NCBI GenBank assembly: GCA_039111475.1 | Contig: JBCCIP010000002.1 | Span: 198,807 to 262,806 of the forward strand | Length of the DNA stretch: 64,000 nt | Source of the DNA: JAUIET01 sp039111475 | GTDB taxonomy: Bacteria; Pseudomonadota; Gammaproteobacteria; Pseudomonadales; JAUIET01 | Direction of reading: 5' to 3' | In this document: one piece after another, positions 42,351 through 51,645 of the stretch | Position numbering within the stretch: the stretch's first letter is position 1 | How the letters are laid out: each line of letters starts with the position of its first letter | Notes under the pieces: generated by a model | What the model was told of the DNA's origin: nothing | Databases searched by the model: none | Seen by the model: the letters and a program-made list of their open reading frames with translations, nothing else | Translations under genes and position numbers: made by a program

Positions 42351-43142
42351 ATGAGTTTTGAAAACATAGAGTTTGGTATTGAAGCGGGTGTTGCAACGCT
42401 GGTGCTTAACAGGCCGGATACGCTGAACAGTTTCACCGTGGCGATGCATGAAGAAGTGCAAGCGGCTATGAAAGCGACTCGCACCGATCCGAGCGTTCGC
42501 TGCCTGTTAATCACTGGTGCCGGGCGCGGTTTTTGTGCCGGCCAGGATCTGAATGACCGCGCCGTGAAAGTAACGGATGAAAAACCGGATCTTGGCGAGT
42601 CAGTGGAGAAATACTACAACCCGCTGATTCGTGGGATCATGAGTTTGGATAAGCCGGTTATTTGCGCAGTTAATGGTATAGCAGCCGGTGCTGGTGCGAG
42701 TATTGCGCTGGCCTGTGACATTGTATTAGCTGCTCGTTCGGCAGCATTTGCACAGGTGTTTTGCAAAATTGGTCTAATCCCGGATTCGGGTGGTACGTTT
42801 AACCTGCCGCGGGCTATAGGTTTGCCACGTGCGAAAGGGCTTGCTTTACTGGGCGAAAAAATTAGCGCTGAAAAGGCTGAAGCCTGGGGCATGATTTGGC
42901 AAGTTGTGGACGATGAGGAGTTAATGGCAGAAGCAACAAAACTTGCCGCTCACCTGGCAACCCAACCCACCCGTGGCCTGGCTACCGCGAAAAGCTTGCT
43001 TAACCAATCGTTTTCAACGGCGATGGATGAGCAGGTGGAATGTGAGAAACAGGCCATGCGAACGCTGGGTCAGTCGAACGATTATCAGGAAGGCGTTGCG
43101 GCGTTTATGGAAAAACGTAAGCCAAGTTTCACAGGATCATGA
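42351..43142 (+). CDS. paaG: 1,2-epoxyphenylacetyl-CoA isomerase
   Basis: A 263-residue crotonase-fold isomerase converting ring-1,2-epoxyphenylacetyl-CoA to oxepin-CoA. The oxyanion-hole stretch GAGRGFCAGQDLNDR and the active-site FCKIGLIPDSGGTFNLPR, with Asp in PDSGG, are the PaaG signature. It overlaps paaI by four bases (ATGA) and follows paaZ by 14. PaaG also isomerises a later dehydroadipyl-type intermediate in known systems. Confidence 0.94.
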   Translation: MSFENIEFGIEAGVATLVLNRPDTLNSFTVAMHEEVQAAMKATRTDPSVRCLLITGAGRGFCAGQDLNDRAVKVTDEKPDLGESVEKYYNPLIRGIMSLDKPVICAVNGIAAGAGASIALACDIVLAARSAAFAQVFCKIGLIPDSGGTFNLPRAIGLPRAKGLALLGEKISAEKAEAWGMIWQVVDDEELMAEATKLAAHLATQPTRGLATAKSLLNQSFSTAMDEQVECEKQAMRTLGQSNDYQEGVAAFMEKRKPSFTGS

Positions 43143-43576
43143 CCCCCGATGAATTAGCGGCGAAGTGCGCCGATGCAATGTGGTCGACTGATAAGGCTTC
43201 CCAAGGTCTGGGGATGAGTATTCAAGCGATGGGTGAAGGTCGCTCAGAACTCACTATGACAGTGATTGACTCTATGGTGAATGGCCACAATATTTGCCAC
43301 GGTGGTTTTATTTTCACGCTCGCTGACTCCGCGTTTGCGTTTGCCTGCAATTCACACAATCAGATAGCGGTTGCCGCCGGTTGTACCATCGACTTTTTGC
43401 GCCCCGCGTCTTTAGGCGACGTGCTCACTGCGAATGCTGAGGCCGTGCATCAAGGGCAACGCAGCGGTATTTATGATATTACAGTGACCAACCAGCACGG
43501 CAAACTCATGGCTACCATGCGTGGCCGTTCGGCGCGTACCCAGGGTCAATTGCTTGATGAAGCAGATTCCACTTAG
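43139..43576 (+). CDS. paaI: Phenylacetyl-CoA pathway thioesterase
   Basis: A 145-residue hotdog-fold thioesterase. The NGHNICHGGFIFTLADSAFAFACNSH region, with the catalytic Asp in the LADSA helix, and the ASLGDVLTANAE strand are typical of PaaI. It rescues CoA from dead-end CoA esters formed when the epoxide pathway stalls. Its ATG overlaps the paaG stop. Confidence 0.94.
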   Translation: MTPDELAAKCADAMWSTDKASQGLGMSIQAMGEGRSELTMTVIDSMVNGHNICHGGFIFTLADSAFAFACNSHNQIAVAAGCTIDFLRPASLGDVLTANAEAVHQGQRSGIYDITVTNQHGKLMATMRGRSARTQGQLLDEADST

Positions 43577-43608
43577 TATAGGAATCGTATTTAAAGGATA
43601 TTCTACTC

Positions 43609-44814
43609 ATGAATGAAGCGTTTATTTGCGATGCGATCCGCACACCCATCGGTCGGTACGGCGGAGCCTTATCAAAAGTAAGAACAGATGATCTCGGTGC
43701 GATTCCAATTGCGCAGCTGCTGGTCCGTAATTCCAATTTGAATGCCCTGCTCATTGACGACGTGTATTACGGCTGCGCGAATCAGGCGGGCGAAGACAAT
43801 CGGAACGTGGGTCGCATGAGTGCTCTGCTAGCCGGCTTGCCGGATACAGTGCCAGGTGTGACTTTAAACCGCCTATGTGGCTCGGGTCTTGATGCGGTTG
43901 GCACGGCCGGTCGTGCACTCAAAAGTGGTGAGCAACAGATGGTTATTGCCGGCGGCGTTGAGTCGATGTCCAGAGCGCCGTTTGTTATGCCAAAGCAGGA
44001 GGGGGCGTTTGGTCGCACGGCAGAGATTTTTGACACCACGATCGGTTGGCGCTTTGTGAACCGATTGATGCACGAGCAATACGGCACAGACTCAATGCCT
44101 GAGACCGCTGAAAATGTGGCGGCTGAGTTTGGAATCGAACGTGAAGCACAAGACGCCTTTGCGCTTCGAAGTCAGCAAAAAGCCGCCTATGCTCGCGAGC
44201 AGGGCTGGCTTGCCGAAGAAATCGTCAGTGTCCGTATACCTCAACGCAAAAAAGATGATTTGATTGTCACCAATGATGAGCATATACGCGGAGACACGAC
44301 GCTGGATGCGCTGGCTGGCTTGAAAGCAGCGTTTGTTAAGGATGGTACCGTCACGGCAGGCAATGCCTCAGGGGTAAACGATGGCGCCTGTGCATTGTTG
44401 TTGGCCACTGAGCAGGCCGCCATGGCCAATGGTCTTCAGCCCAAAGCGCGGGTGGTAGCGATGGCAACTGTGGGTCTGGCGCCCAGAATCATGGGCTTTG
44501 GCCCGGCGCCTGCTACGCGTAAGGTGCTGGAAGTGGCCGGTTTGTCGCTGGATCAGATGGATGTGATTGAGCTCAATGAGGCGTTCGCCGCACAAGGTCT
44601 GGCGGTTACCAGAGATCTTGGGTTGGCTGACGATGATGAACGAGTGAACCCTTATGGGGGTGCGATTGCACTTGGCCACCCTTTAGGCATGAGTGGGGCC
44701 AGATTGGCCTGCACCGCTATGTATCAGCTGCACAGAAGCGGCGGTCGTTATGCGTTGTGCACCATGTGTATTGGTGTAGGGCAAGGCATTGCGGTCATCA
44801 TCGAAAAGGTTTGA
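43609..44814 (+). CDS. paaJ: 3-oxoadipyl-CoA / 3-oxo-5,6-dehydrosuberyl-CoA thiolase
   Basis: A 401-residue thiolase with a complete catalytic set: C90 in LNRLCGSGLD, the His in ALGHPLGMSGARL, and the C-terminal Cys in LCTMCIGVGQG. It closes the ring-derived chain to acetyl-CoA and succinyl-CoA. The contrast with the Cys-less thiolase-fold protein at 32470 is instructive. A beta-ketoadipate thiolase (PcaF) is nearly indistinguishable, but the paa context decides. Confidence 0.95.
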   Translation: MNEAFICDAIRTPIGRYGGALSKVRTDDLGAIPIAQLLVRNSNLNALLIDDVYYGCANQAGEDNRNVGRMSALLAGLPDTVPGVTLNRLCGSGLDAVGTAGRALKSGEQQMVIAGGVESMSRAPFVMPKQEGAFGRTAEIFDTTIGWRFVNRLMHEQYGTDSMPETAENVAAEFGIEREAQDAFALRSQQKAAYAREQGWLAEEIVSVRIPQRKKDDLIVTNDEHIRGDTTLDALAGLKAAFVKDGTVTAGNASGVNDGACALLLATEQAAMANGLQPKARVVAMATVGLAPRIMGFGPAPATRKVLEVAGLSLDQMDVIELNEAFAAQGLAVTRDLGLADDDERVNPYGGAIALGHPLGMSGARLACTAMYQLHRSGGRYALCTMCIGVGQGIAVIIEKV

Positions 44815-44835
44815 GGGTAAGTAGACAGATTAATA

Positions 44836-44874
44836 TGATACTAAATATTGATCTATGTATTAAATAGTGTATCA
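44836..44874. promoter_or_regulatory. PaaX-like box TGATAC-N27-GTATCA before paaA
   Basis: A perfect pair of inverted half-sites, TGATAC (44836-44841) and GTATCA (44869-44874), separated by 27 bases in the paaJ-paaA gap. Both halves are flanked by AT-rich sequence. It ends 32 bases before paaA, where a repressor would block transcription of paaABCDE-X. Confidence 0.65.
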
Positions 44875-44906
44875 TTTAAATTACTCAAAACGTTAATGGA
44901 CTCAAC

Positions 44907-45866
44907 ATGACACATTTTGATCTCAGCGAGGCCGAGCTTGAACAACGCTTTCAGGAACGGGTAGACGACGAGCAGAAAATAGAACCCAAGGACTGGATGC
45001 CGGTGGCGTATCGAAAAACTCTGATTCGGCAAATGTCTCAGCACGCTCACTCTGAAGTGATTGGTATGCAGCCAGAGGGCAACTGGATATCACGCGCGCC
45101 CACATTGATGCGAAAAATCATATTGCTGGCGAAGGTTCAGGACGAGGGCGGTCATGGCTTATACCTGTACAGCGCAGCCGAAACGCTAGGTGCCAGTCGG
45201 GAAGAAATGGTAGATGCCTTGCATGAAGGTCGCGCCAAGTACGCCTCTATTTTTAACTACCCTTCGCTGACCTGGGCCGATATCGGCACCATAGGTTGGT
45301 TGGTAGATGGTGCGGCCATCGTCAACCAGATCAGTTTGCAGCGAACCTCTTACGGGCCATACGCACGAGCAATGGTTCGGATTTGCAAGGAAGAGAGCTT
45401 TCATCAACGCCAGGGTTATGAATCATTGATTGCGCTGGTCAATGGTAGCGATGAACAGAAAGCGATGGCGCAAGATGCCTTGAACCGGTGGTGGTGGCCA
45501 TCACTGATGATGTTTGGCCCGCACGATGCAGACTCCGCGAACAGCGGCCAATCCATGAAGTGGAATATCAAGCGCAAGAGTAACGACAGCTTGCGTCAGG
45601 ACTTCATAGACCAAACAGTGCCACAGGCCGATTTCCTTGGCTTACATATTCCTGATGAAAAATTGAAATGGAATGAACAGCGACGTCATTACGACTTTGG
45701 CGACATTGATTGGGATGAATTTGCCCGCGTAGTTCGTGGCGATGGTTTGTGTAATCGAGACCGCGTGCGCCATCACAAGAAAGTACATGATGATGGTGCC
45801 TGGGTACGCGATGCTCTTCGTGCTTATGAGCAGAAAAAACGCAATCAGGCCAGCGCGGCAGCGTGA
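44907..45866 (+). CDS. paaA: Phenylacetyl-CoA epoxidase, catalytic subunit
   Basis: A 319-residue di-iron subunit of the multicomponent epoxidase that adds oxygen to the ring of phenylacetyl-CoA. Two ExxH iron-binding motifs are visible (DEGGHGLYLYSAAE and KEESFHQRQGYE). The ATG at 44907 has only a weak ribosome site; an ATG 11 bases earlier runs into a stop. Length is close to the usual PaaA. Confidence 0.96.
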   Translation: MTHFDLSEAELEQRFQERVDDEQKIEPKDWMPVAYRKTLIRQMSQHAHSEVIGMQPEGNWISRAPTLMRKIILLAKVQDEGGHGLYLYSAAETLGASREEMVDALHEGRAKYASIFNYPSLTWADIGTIGWLVDGAAIVNQISLQRTSYGPYARAMVRICKEESFHQRQGYESLIALVNGSDEQKAMAQDALNRWWWPSLMMFGPHDADSANSGQSMKWNIKRKSNDSLRQDFIDQTVPQADFLGLHIPDEKLKWNEQRRHYDFGDIDWDEFARVVRGDGLCNRDRVRHHKKVHDDGAWVRDALRAYEQKKRNQASAAA

Positions 45867-45888
45867 ACAATTCGGCGGGGAATAATCG

Positions 45889-46179
45889 ATGAGCCAGGAA
45901 AACGTTTTACCGCTGTTCGAAATTTTCGTTCGCTCCAAGCGTGGGCTTGATCACAAGCATGTGGGCAGTCTGCATGCTGAAAATCATGAGCAGGCGCTGG
46001 AATACGCGCGTGACGTGTATACGCGCAGAAGTGAAGGAGTGAGCATCTGGGTGGTCAAGTCAAGTGACATAACAGCCTCACAGGAAGAAGACGCCAGCAG
46101 TTTTTACGACCCGTCTGACGACAAACCTTATAGGCACGCCATGCATTACACGCTACCTGAACAAATCAAGAACATGTAG
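45889..46179 (+). CDS. paaB: Phenylacetyl-CoA epoxidase subunit PaaB
   Basis: A 96-residue small subunit needed for epoxidase activity, with the family opening LPLFEIFVRSKRGLDHKHVGSLHA and the ARDVYTRRSEGVSIWVVKSSDI core. It follows paaA by 22 bases with GGGGAA as ribosome site. Confidence 0.96.
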   Translation: MSQENVLPLFEIFVRSKRGLDHKHVGSLHAENHEQALEYARDVYTRRSEGVSIWVVKSSDITASQEEDASSFYDPSDDKPYRHAMHYTLPEQIKNM

Positions 46180-46187
46180 GTGGCGTT

Positions 46188-46961
46188 ATGGGTGACGTAA
46201 TCAGTAACAATCAAACGGCAATTCAGACATTTGTTCTGGCGGAAGCCGACGATGCGTTAATTTATGGTCAGCGCCTGACGGAGTGGAGTTACAGTGCACC
46301 GTATCTCGAAGAAGATCTTGCGCTGTCGAATGTTGCGTTGGACTATCTGGGGCGAGCTAACAATTACTACGAATACGCAAGTGAACTGGACCCGGCTGGT
46401 CGCACGGTAGATCAGTTGGCCATGTTGCGCGACAGCCGCGAGTTCACCAACCTGTTGATTCATGAATTACCCATTGGTGATTTCGCATTTACCATGGCGC
46501 GCCAGTTTATTCTGGACTCGTTTTACATCGAGTATCTTGATGTTATGCAGCACAGCACTGATCAACAAATTGCAGCGATTTCGGCCAAGTCGGTTAAAGA
46601 GGCGCAGTATCATGTGCGTCGCAGCCGAGAATGGATTCTGCGTCTGGGAGATGGCACCGAGGAAAGTCATGTCCGTCTTCAAAACGCGCTCAATGAGTTG
46701 TGGGGCTATACACCAGAATTGTTTTTGCAGTCTTCTGCAGAGACTGAGCTACTGGCTAGTAAGGTGAGCGTCGACCGTAGCCAGCTCAAGCCCGCCTGGG
46801 ATAAGCGTGTTGACGCAGTGCTAGAAGAGGCTAGCTTATCGCGCCCTGAAGTCAGCTGGCAAGTAAGCGGCGGCCGCGACGGCATTCATACGGAAACGCA
46901 TGGTTTTTTGCTAGCAGAGATGCAGCATTTGCAGCGCGCGTATCCAGGCTTGAAATGGTAA
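46188..46961 (+). CDS. paaC: Phenylacetyl-CoA epoxidase structural subunit
   Basis: A 257-residue ferritin-like subunit that pairs with PaaA as a structural partner. Landmarks are DDALIYGQRLTEWSYSAPYLEEDLALSNVALD and KEAQYHVRRSREWILRLGDGTEES. It lies 8 bases after paaB and 4 before paaD. Confidence 0.96.
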   Translation: MGDVISNNQTAIQTFVLAEADDALIYGQRLTEWSYSAPYLEEDLALSNVALDYLGRANNYYEYASELDPAGRTVDQLAMLRDSREFTNLLIHELPIGDFAFTMARQFILDSFYIEYLDVMQHSTDQQIAAISAKSVKEAQYHVRRSREWILRLGDGTEESHVRLQNALNELWGYTPELFLQSSAETELLASKVSVDRSQLKPAWDKRVDAVLEEASLSRPEVSWQVSGGRDGIHTETHGFLLAEMQHLQRAYPGLKW

Positions 46962-46965
46962 AGCC

Positions 46966-47487
46966 GTGACAGCGATCGCGGCTACTCATCCAGAGCAATT
47001 GCAGCGTCAGCAGACGCGCGATCGTTCAAACCGTCCCGACTTGTGGACCTTACTCGATCAGGTTAAGGATCCAGAGATCCCCGTGCTTTCCATCTGGGAT
47101 CTTGGGATTTTACAAGACGTTGCGGTTAATGAAAAGAATCATGTTGTCGTGAACATAACGCCAACCTATTCAGGCTGCCCAGCCATGAAACAAATTGAAC
47201 AAGATATCAAAGAATGTCTTTCATCAGCCGGCTATCTGCAAGCTACAGTAAACAGCCAGTTGTCGCCTGCCTGGTCAACAGATTGGATGACAGCGCACGG
47301 CCGTCAGCAGCTAAAAGAATACGGTATCGCACCTCCCGAAGAGATCAGCGCGCGCCGAGCAGTTGAGTGTCCTCAATGCCAATCAAGTAATGTTCGGGTG
47401 CTCAGCGAATTTGGCTCCACTGCCTGCAAAGCGCTTTACAAGTGCGAAGACTGTACTGAGCCATTTGATTATTTCAAGTGTATCTAG
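46966..47487 (+). CDS. paaD: Phenylacetyl-CoA epoxidase assembly subunit PaaD
   Basis: A 173-residue protein with a DUF59 (MIP18-like) domain (about 20-110, including DPEIPVLSIWDLGIL) and a C-terminal zinc ribbon (CPQCQSSN...CEDC). PaaD is thought to help mature Fe-S or di-iron centres of the complex. The start is GTG at 46966 with a poor ribosome site, so coupling with paaC is likely. Confidence 0.94.
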   Translation: MTAIAATHPEQLQRQQTRDRSNRPDLWTLLDQVKDPEIPVLSIWDLGILQDVAVNEKNHVVVNITPTYSGCPAMKQIEQDIKECLSSAGYLQATVNSQLSPAWSTDWMTAHGRQQLKEYGIAPPEEISARRAVECPQCQSSNVRVLSEFGSTACKALYKCEDCTEPFDYFKCI

Positions 47488-47503
47488 CGGGTGAGCAGAA
47501 GAG

Positions 47504-48598
47504 ATGAGTAATACTGAATTTTACCCACTTACCGTCGCCGAGGTGCGACCTGAAACCGATGCAGCAGTGTGTGTCACTTTCCATATTCCGGAGCATCTGC
47601 AATCAGAGTTTGCATTTATACAAGGCCAGTATTTAACCTTACGAGCCAGCATTAATGGTGAAGACGTGAGGCGCTCCTATTCAATATGTTCCGGCGTTGA
47701 CGACGGCACACTTAGAGTGGGAATTAAACACATCGAAGATGGTCTGTTTTCAGGATTTGCCAACGGTGAGCTGACAGCTGGAGACATGGTGGATGTAATG
47801 CCACCTCAGGGCGAATTCTATACGCAACTGCACCCGGATAACGCAAAGCGTTACATGTTCATTTGTGCAGGAAGCGGCATCACGCCCACTTTGTCCATTG
47901 TAAAAACAGTACTTTCCCGAGAGCCAAACAGTCACGTTACTCTGCTGTATGGCAATAAGACCTCAGCCACGGTTATGTTCAAGGAAGATCTTGGCTTCTT
48001 GAAAAACCGTTATATGACGCGCTTTAACTGGCTAAACATACTCAGCCGTGAAGAGCAGGACGCAGAAGTTCTATACGGCCGCCTGGATAACAGCAAAGGT
48101 GGCGAGCTGCATGCGAAAGGCCTGATAGACATTACCTCTACCGACGAATTCTTCTTGTGCGGTCCTGAATCAATGATTTCCGAAGTATCGCGGGGTTTAC
48201 GCGCTAGCGGCGTAGATGAGGAACACATTCATTATGAATTATTTTTTGCGTCGGCTGAAGACGCAAAAGCGGTGGTAGAGAAGCACCACGCGCGGGCAGA
48301 AAAATACGCAGGCCAGGTTAGCAAAGTCAGCGTAACGGTCAGTGGCCGCTCGATCAATTTCGATCTTACGGCCGATGGCGAAAACATTCTGGACGGCGCA
48401 ATGCGTAATGGTGCAGACTTACCCTTTTCGTGTAAGGGAGGGGTGTGCGCAACGTGTAAGGCCAAGGTTCTTGAAGGTCAAGTTGATATGGATTTGAATC
48501 ATGCCTTAAGTGATGCAGAAGTAGCCGCCGGTATGGTGCTGACTTGTCAGGCCCATCCAATCTCTGAGCACGTTGTTGTCGATTTTGACGCTATTTAG
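47504..48598 (+). CDS. paaE: Phenylacetyl-CoA epoxidase reductase
   Basis: A 364-residue NADPH reductase. Residues 1 to about 240 form an FNR-like FAD/NAD domain (RRSYSICSG, ICAGSGITPTLSIVKTVL). The last 90 residues form a plant-type [2Fe-2S] ferredoxin with CKGGVCATCKAKV...LTCQAHP. It supplies electrons to PaaAC and is the only oxygenase reductase in the window. Confidence 0.95.
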   Translation: MSNTEFYPLTVAEVRPETDAAVCVTFHIPEHLQSEFAFIQGQYLTLRASINGEDVRRSYSICSGVDDGTLRVGIKHIEDGLFSGFANGELTAGDMVDVMPPQGEFYTQLHPDNAKRYMFICAGSGITPTLSIVKTVLSREPNSHVTLLYGNKTSATVMFKEDLGFLKNRYMTRFNWLNILSREEQDAEVLYGRLDNSKGGELHAKGLIDITSTDEFFLCGPESMISEVSRGLRASGVDEEHIHYELFFASAEDAKAVVEKHHARAEKYAGQVSKVSVTVSGRSINFDLTADGENILDGAMRNGADLPFSCKGGVCATCKAKVLEGQVDMDLNHALSDAEVAAGMVLTCQAHPISEHVVVDFDAI

Positions 48599-48616
48599 AC
48601 GAGTTTTCCTCCCGCG

Positions 48617-49540
48617 ATGAGCAAGATTAACTCTGAGCTCATTGCCACCAGGGCAATCGACCGCAATGTCAGTTGCACGTCTATGGTGATTACTTTGTTC
48701 GGAGATGTTGTGTCGCAACACGGTGGATGGATCTGGATGGGCAGCCTGATAGACGCACTGTCTTCGTTCGGATTTAACGAGCGACTGGTTCGAACGGCAG
48801 TATTCCGTGTTGTGCAACAAGATTGGCTGCAAGCAAATAAAGTAGGCCGGCGCAGCTATTACTGTTTTACCGACAACGCCAAAGGCCACTATGAGAAAGC
48901 AGCTAGACGCATCTATGCCTCCGGGCTGCCTGACTGGGACGGTTCATGGACCTTCGTCGCGCCAGTATTTGTGCCGGATGAAAAGCGTGAAGAGTTTCGA
49001 AAGAGTTTGGGTTGGCAAGGTTACAACTCACTTGTTAATGGCATTATGGCGCACCCGTCAGCAGAACGTACCTCTCTTGACGAGACATTGGAGGAACTTG
49101 ATCTGGTAGGGAAGGCGATTGTGTTCTCAGCACGAAATGATGATGTTCACTCACAAAAAGCATTGCGAAAGCTGGTACTTAATAAGTGGAATCTGGATAC
49201 ACTGGCGAAAGAGTATTCGGAGTTGCTTGAATTTTATCGGCCTATTTACAAAAATCTGAAATCGCAAGAACCATCCCCTGAGTTGGGGTTTCAATTGAGG
49301 GTGATGCTAATACATGATTATCGCCGGATTCTCTTACGAGACCCCGACTTTCCCGATGAGTTGCTGCCGACCGGTTGGGTAGGATTTGAGGTTTATGAGC
49401 TGGTTAAGCGGCTATACAAATTACTTGCGCCCAACTCTTTAGAATATATTGAAGCCAGGTTGAGTAATGCACAAGGACCGCTGACGCGAGCCACAGCAAA
49501 GTTTTATAAACGTTTTGACGGCCTGGAGTGCGCAAAATGA
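48617..49540 (+). CDS. paaX: Phenylacetic acid degradation repressor PaaX
   Basis: A 307-residue GntR-like repressor of the PaaX family, released by phenylacetyl-CoA in E. coli. The winged-helix region SMVITLFGDVVSQHGGWIWMGSLIDALSSFGFNERLVRTAVFRVVQQDWLQANKVGRRSYY spans residues 20-85, followed by the PaaX C-terminal domain. It lies 18 bases after paaE and overlaps the next gene by four bases. The 27-spaced boxes at 40180, 44836 and 60572 are its likely targets. Confidence 0.93.
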   Translation: MSKINSELIATRAIDRNVSCTSMVITLFGDVVSQHGGWIWMGSLIDALSSFGFNERLVRTAVFRVVQQDWLQANKVGRRSYYCFTDNAKGHYEKAARRIYASGLPDWDGSWTFVAPVFVPDEKREEFRKSLGWQGYNSLVNGIMAHPSAERTSLDETLEELDLVGKAIVFSARNDDVHSQKALRKLVLNKWNLDTLAKEYSELLEFYRPIYKNLKSQEPSPELGFQLRVMLIHDYRRILLRDPDFPDELLPTGWVGFEVYELVKRLYKLLAPNSLEYIEARLSNAQGPLTRATAKFYKRFDGLECAK

Positions 49541-51636
49541 CGGTTGTAACGGTTACGATCGAGGAATCTGTAGCAGTTTTGTGTATTGATAATCCTCCGG
49601 TTAACGCTTTATCACAGGCCGTACGAGAAGGTTTACTGCGGGCAGTGAATGCCGCGGGCGACAACGAGGAGGTAACCGCCATTGTGTTGGCGTGCGCCGG
49701 GCGAACTTTTGTTGCGGGTGCCGACATAAAGGAGTTTGGTAAGCCGCCGATGGAGCCACATTTGCCCGACGTTCTCAATGCAATTGAAGCAAGCACAAAA
49801 CCTGTAGTGGTGGCTTTGCATGGCAACGCGCTGGGCGGCGGGCTGGAACTGGCCATGGCAGGGCATTATCGGGTGGCCACGTCATCGTGCAAGCTTGGAC
49901 TACCTGAAACCAACCTCGGCTTGATACCAGGTGCTGGAGGTACGCAACGTTTGCCGCGCCTGGCCGGTATCGAAGCTGCTTTGGAAATGATCACCTCAGC
50001 GCGTCCAATCTCGGCGGCGAAAGCACTCGAGCATGGTTTGCTCGACGCGATCGCTGATGGTAACGACGCAGACGATGTGTTGCAGTCTGCAATTACTCTG
50101 GCCAGAGGTGATGTATTGTCAAGGGAACCACGCCGCAGTCGAGATATCAGTATTGAGGCTACTGACGATAGTCAGAAAATATTCGACGCCTGGCGTGCCA
50201 CGGTTGCCAAAAAAGCGCGGGGCCAGCACGCGCCGCAATTCGCGATAGATTCTATAGAAAATTCGCAAGGCATGTCGTTCGATCAAGGCATCAGTAAAGA
50301 GCGAGAGTATTTTCTCGAATGCAAGGCCTCGTCTCAGTCACGCGCTATGCGCCATGCGTTTTTTGCCGAACGCAGTTGCAGCAAGATTCCCGGTTTGGAC
50401 AAATCTATTGAACCGACTACCGTTGCCCATGTAGGCGTAATTGGTGCGGGCACAATGGGTACTGGCATTGCCATGTGTTTCGCGTCCGCTGGTATGCAAG
50501 TGACGCTTCTCGAGCTTTCAGAAGATAATTTACAGCGTGGTTTGTCGTTGATTAAAGAACGTTACCAGCAGTCTCGGCAACTCGGCCGAATTTCTGAAAC
50601 GCAAATGCGAACCAGTATTGAGCTAATACGCGGCACACAACAGTATGCGGATTTCGCAGACGTTGACTTGGTAGTAGAAGCTGCGTTTGAAAGTATGCAG
50701 TTAAAACGCGAGATTTTCTCGCAGCTGGATTCTATTTGTAAGCCAGATGCGATTCTTGCAACCAACACGTCTTATCTAAATATCAACTCTATTGCTGACG
50801 CTACTTCGCACCCGGAACGCGTACTTGGAATGCATTTTTTCAGTCCCGCGCATGTGATGAAACTGTTGGAAGTTGTGAATGCTGAACTCACTAGCAGTGC
50901 TAGTTTGGCTACGGCGTTAAGCGTTGCCAAGCGCATCGGCAAGATCGCTTGCGCAGTCGGTGTGTGCTACGGATTCGTTGGCAATCGAATGTACAGTTGT
51001 TATGGCCGAGAGGCCAACGCCCTGCTGCTCGAAGGTGCAACACCCTCACAAATTGACCAAGCGATGCAAGAGTGGGGCATGGCCATGGGGCCGTTGTCTG
51101 TGACCGATATGTCTGGTATTGATATTGGCTACAAAGCGAGAAGAGAGCGTGATGATCCGCCAGATGATCCATTATTTTTCAGAGCCGCGGATTTAATGGT
51201 TGAGCACCAGCGGCTTGGCCAGAAAACATCGGCAGGCTTCTATGACTATGCAGATGGTAAGAAGCTTGATGATGCTGTGTCAGTGAAACTGCTGCAGGTC
51301 GAGGCGGAAGAGCGCGGTATAAAAGCGCGCGATATTGATGTGGAGGAAATTCAACAACGCTTGATACTGGCGCTGATTAACGAAGGTGCCAGAATATTGG
51401 AAGAGGGCATTGCAATTCGCGCCTCCGACATTGATGTGATTTGGCTAAATGGTTATGGGTTTCCTCGATGGCGTGGCGGGCCTATGTGTTACGCCGACGA
51501 GATTGGGCTTGAAAATGTAGTCTCGAGAATCGACGAAATTCACTCGCAAACCGTTGGCGCAGCGAAGAGCTATTGGCAGGCTGCAAACATTCTCAGAGAA
51601 CTCGCCGCTTCAGGCGGAACACTGAGCGAGCGTTAG
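49537..51636 (+). CDS. Fused enoyl-CoA hydratase / 3-hydroxyacyl-CoA dehydrogenase
   Basis: A 699-residue multifunctional beta-oxidation enzyme. Residues 1-190 are a crotonase domain with CAGRTFVAGADIKEF and LGLPETNLGLIPGAGGTQRLPRL. From about residue 290 there is an NAD-binding hydroxyacyl-CoA dehydrogenase (VGVIGAGTMGTGIAM, LGMHFFSPAHVMKLLE) with a C-terminal domain ending near 690. It probably replaces the separate PaaF and PaaH, which are not present. The ATG at 49537 overlaps the paaX stop (ATGA); the GTG at 49528 is less likely. Confidence 0.92.
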   Translation: MTVVTVTIEESVAVLCIDNPPVNALSQAVREGLLRAVNAAGDNEEVTAIVLACAGRTFVAGADIKEFGKPPMEPHLPDVLNAIEASTKPVVVALHGNALGGGLELAMAGHYRVATSSCKLGLPETNLGLIPGAGGTQRLPRLAGIEAALEMITSARPISAAKALEHGLLDAIADGNDADDVLQSAITLARGDVLSREPRRSRDISIEATDDSQKIFDAWRATVAKKARGQHAPQFAIDSIENSQGMSFDQGISKEREYFLECKASSQSRAMRHAFFAERSCSKIPGLDKSIEPTTVAHVGVIGAGTMGTGIAMCFASAGMQVTLLELSEDNLQRGLSLIKERYQQSRQLGRISETQMRTSIELIRGTQQYADFADVDLVVEAAFESMQLKREIFSQLDSICKPDAILATNTSYLNINSIADATSHPERVLGMHFFSPAHVMKLLEVVNAELTSSASLATALSVAKRIGKIACAVGVCYGFVGNRMYSCYGREANALLLEGATPSQIDQAMQEWGMAMGPLSVTDMSGIDIGYKARRERDDPPDDPLFFRAADLMVEHQRLGQKTSAGFYDYADGKKLDDAVSVKLLQVEAEERGIKARDIDVEEIQQRLILALINEGARILEEGIAIRASDIDVIWLNGYGFPRWRGGPMCYADEIGLENVVSRIDEIHSQTVGAAKSYWQAANILRELAASGGTLSER

Positions 51637-51645
51637 GCCCGAGTT

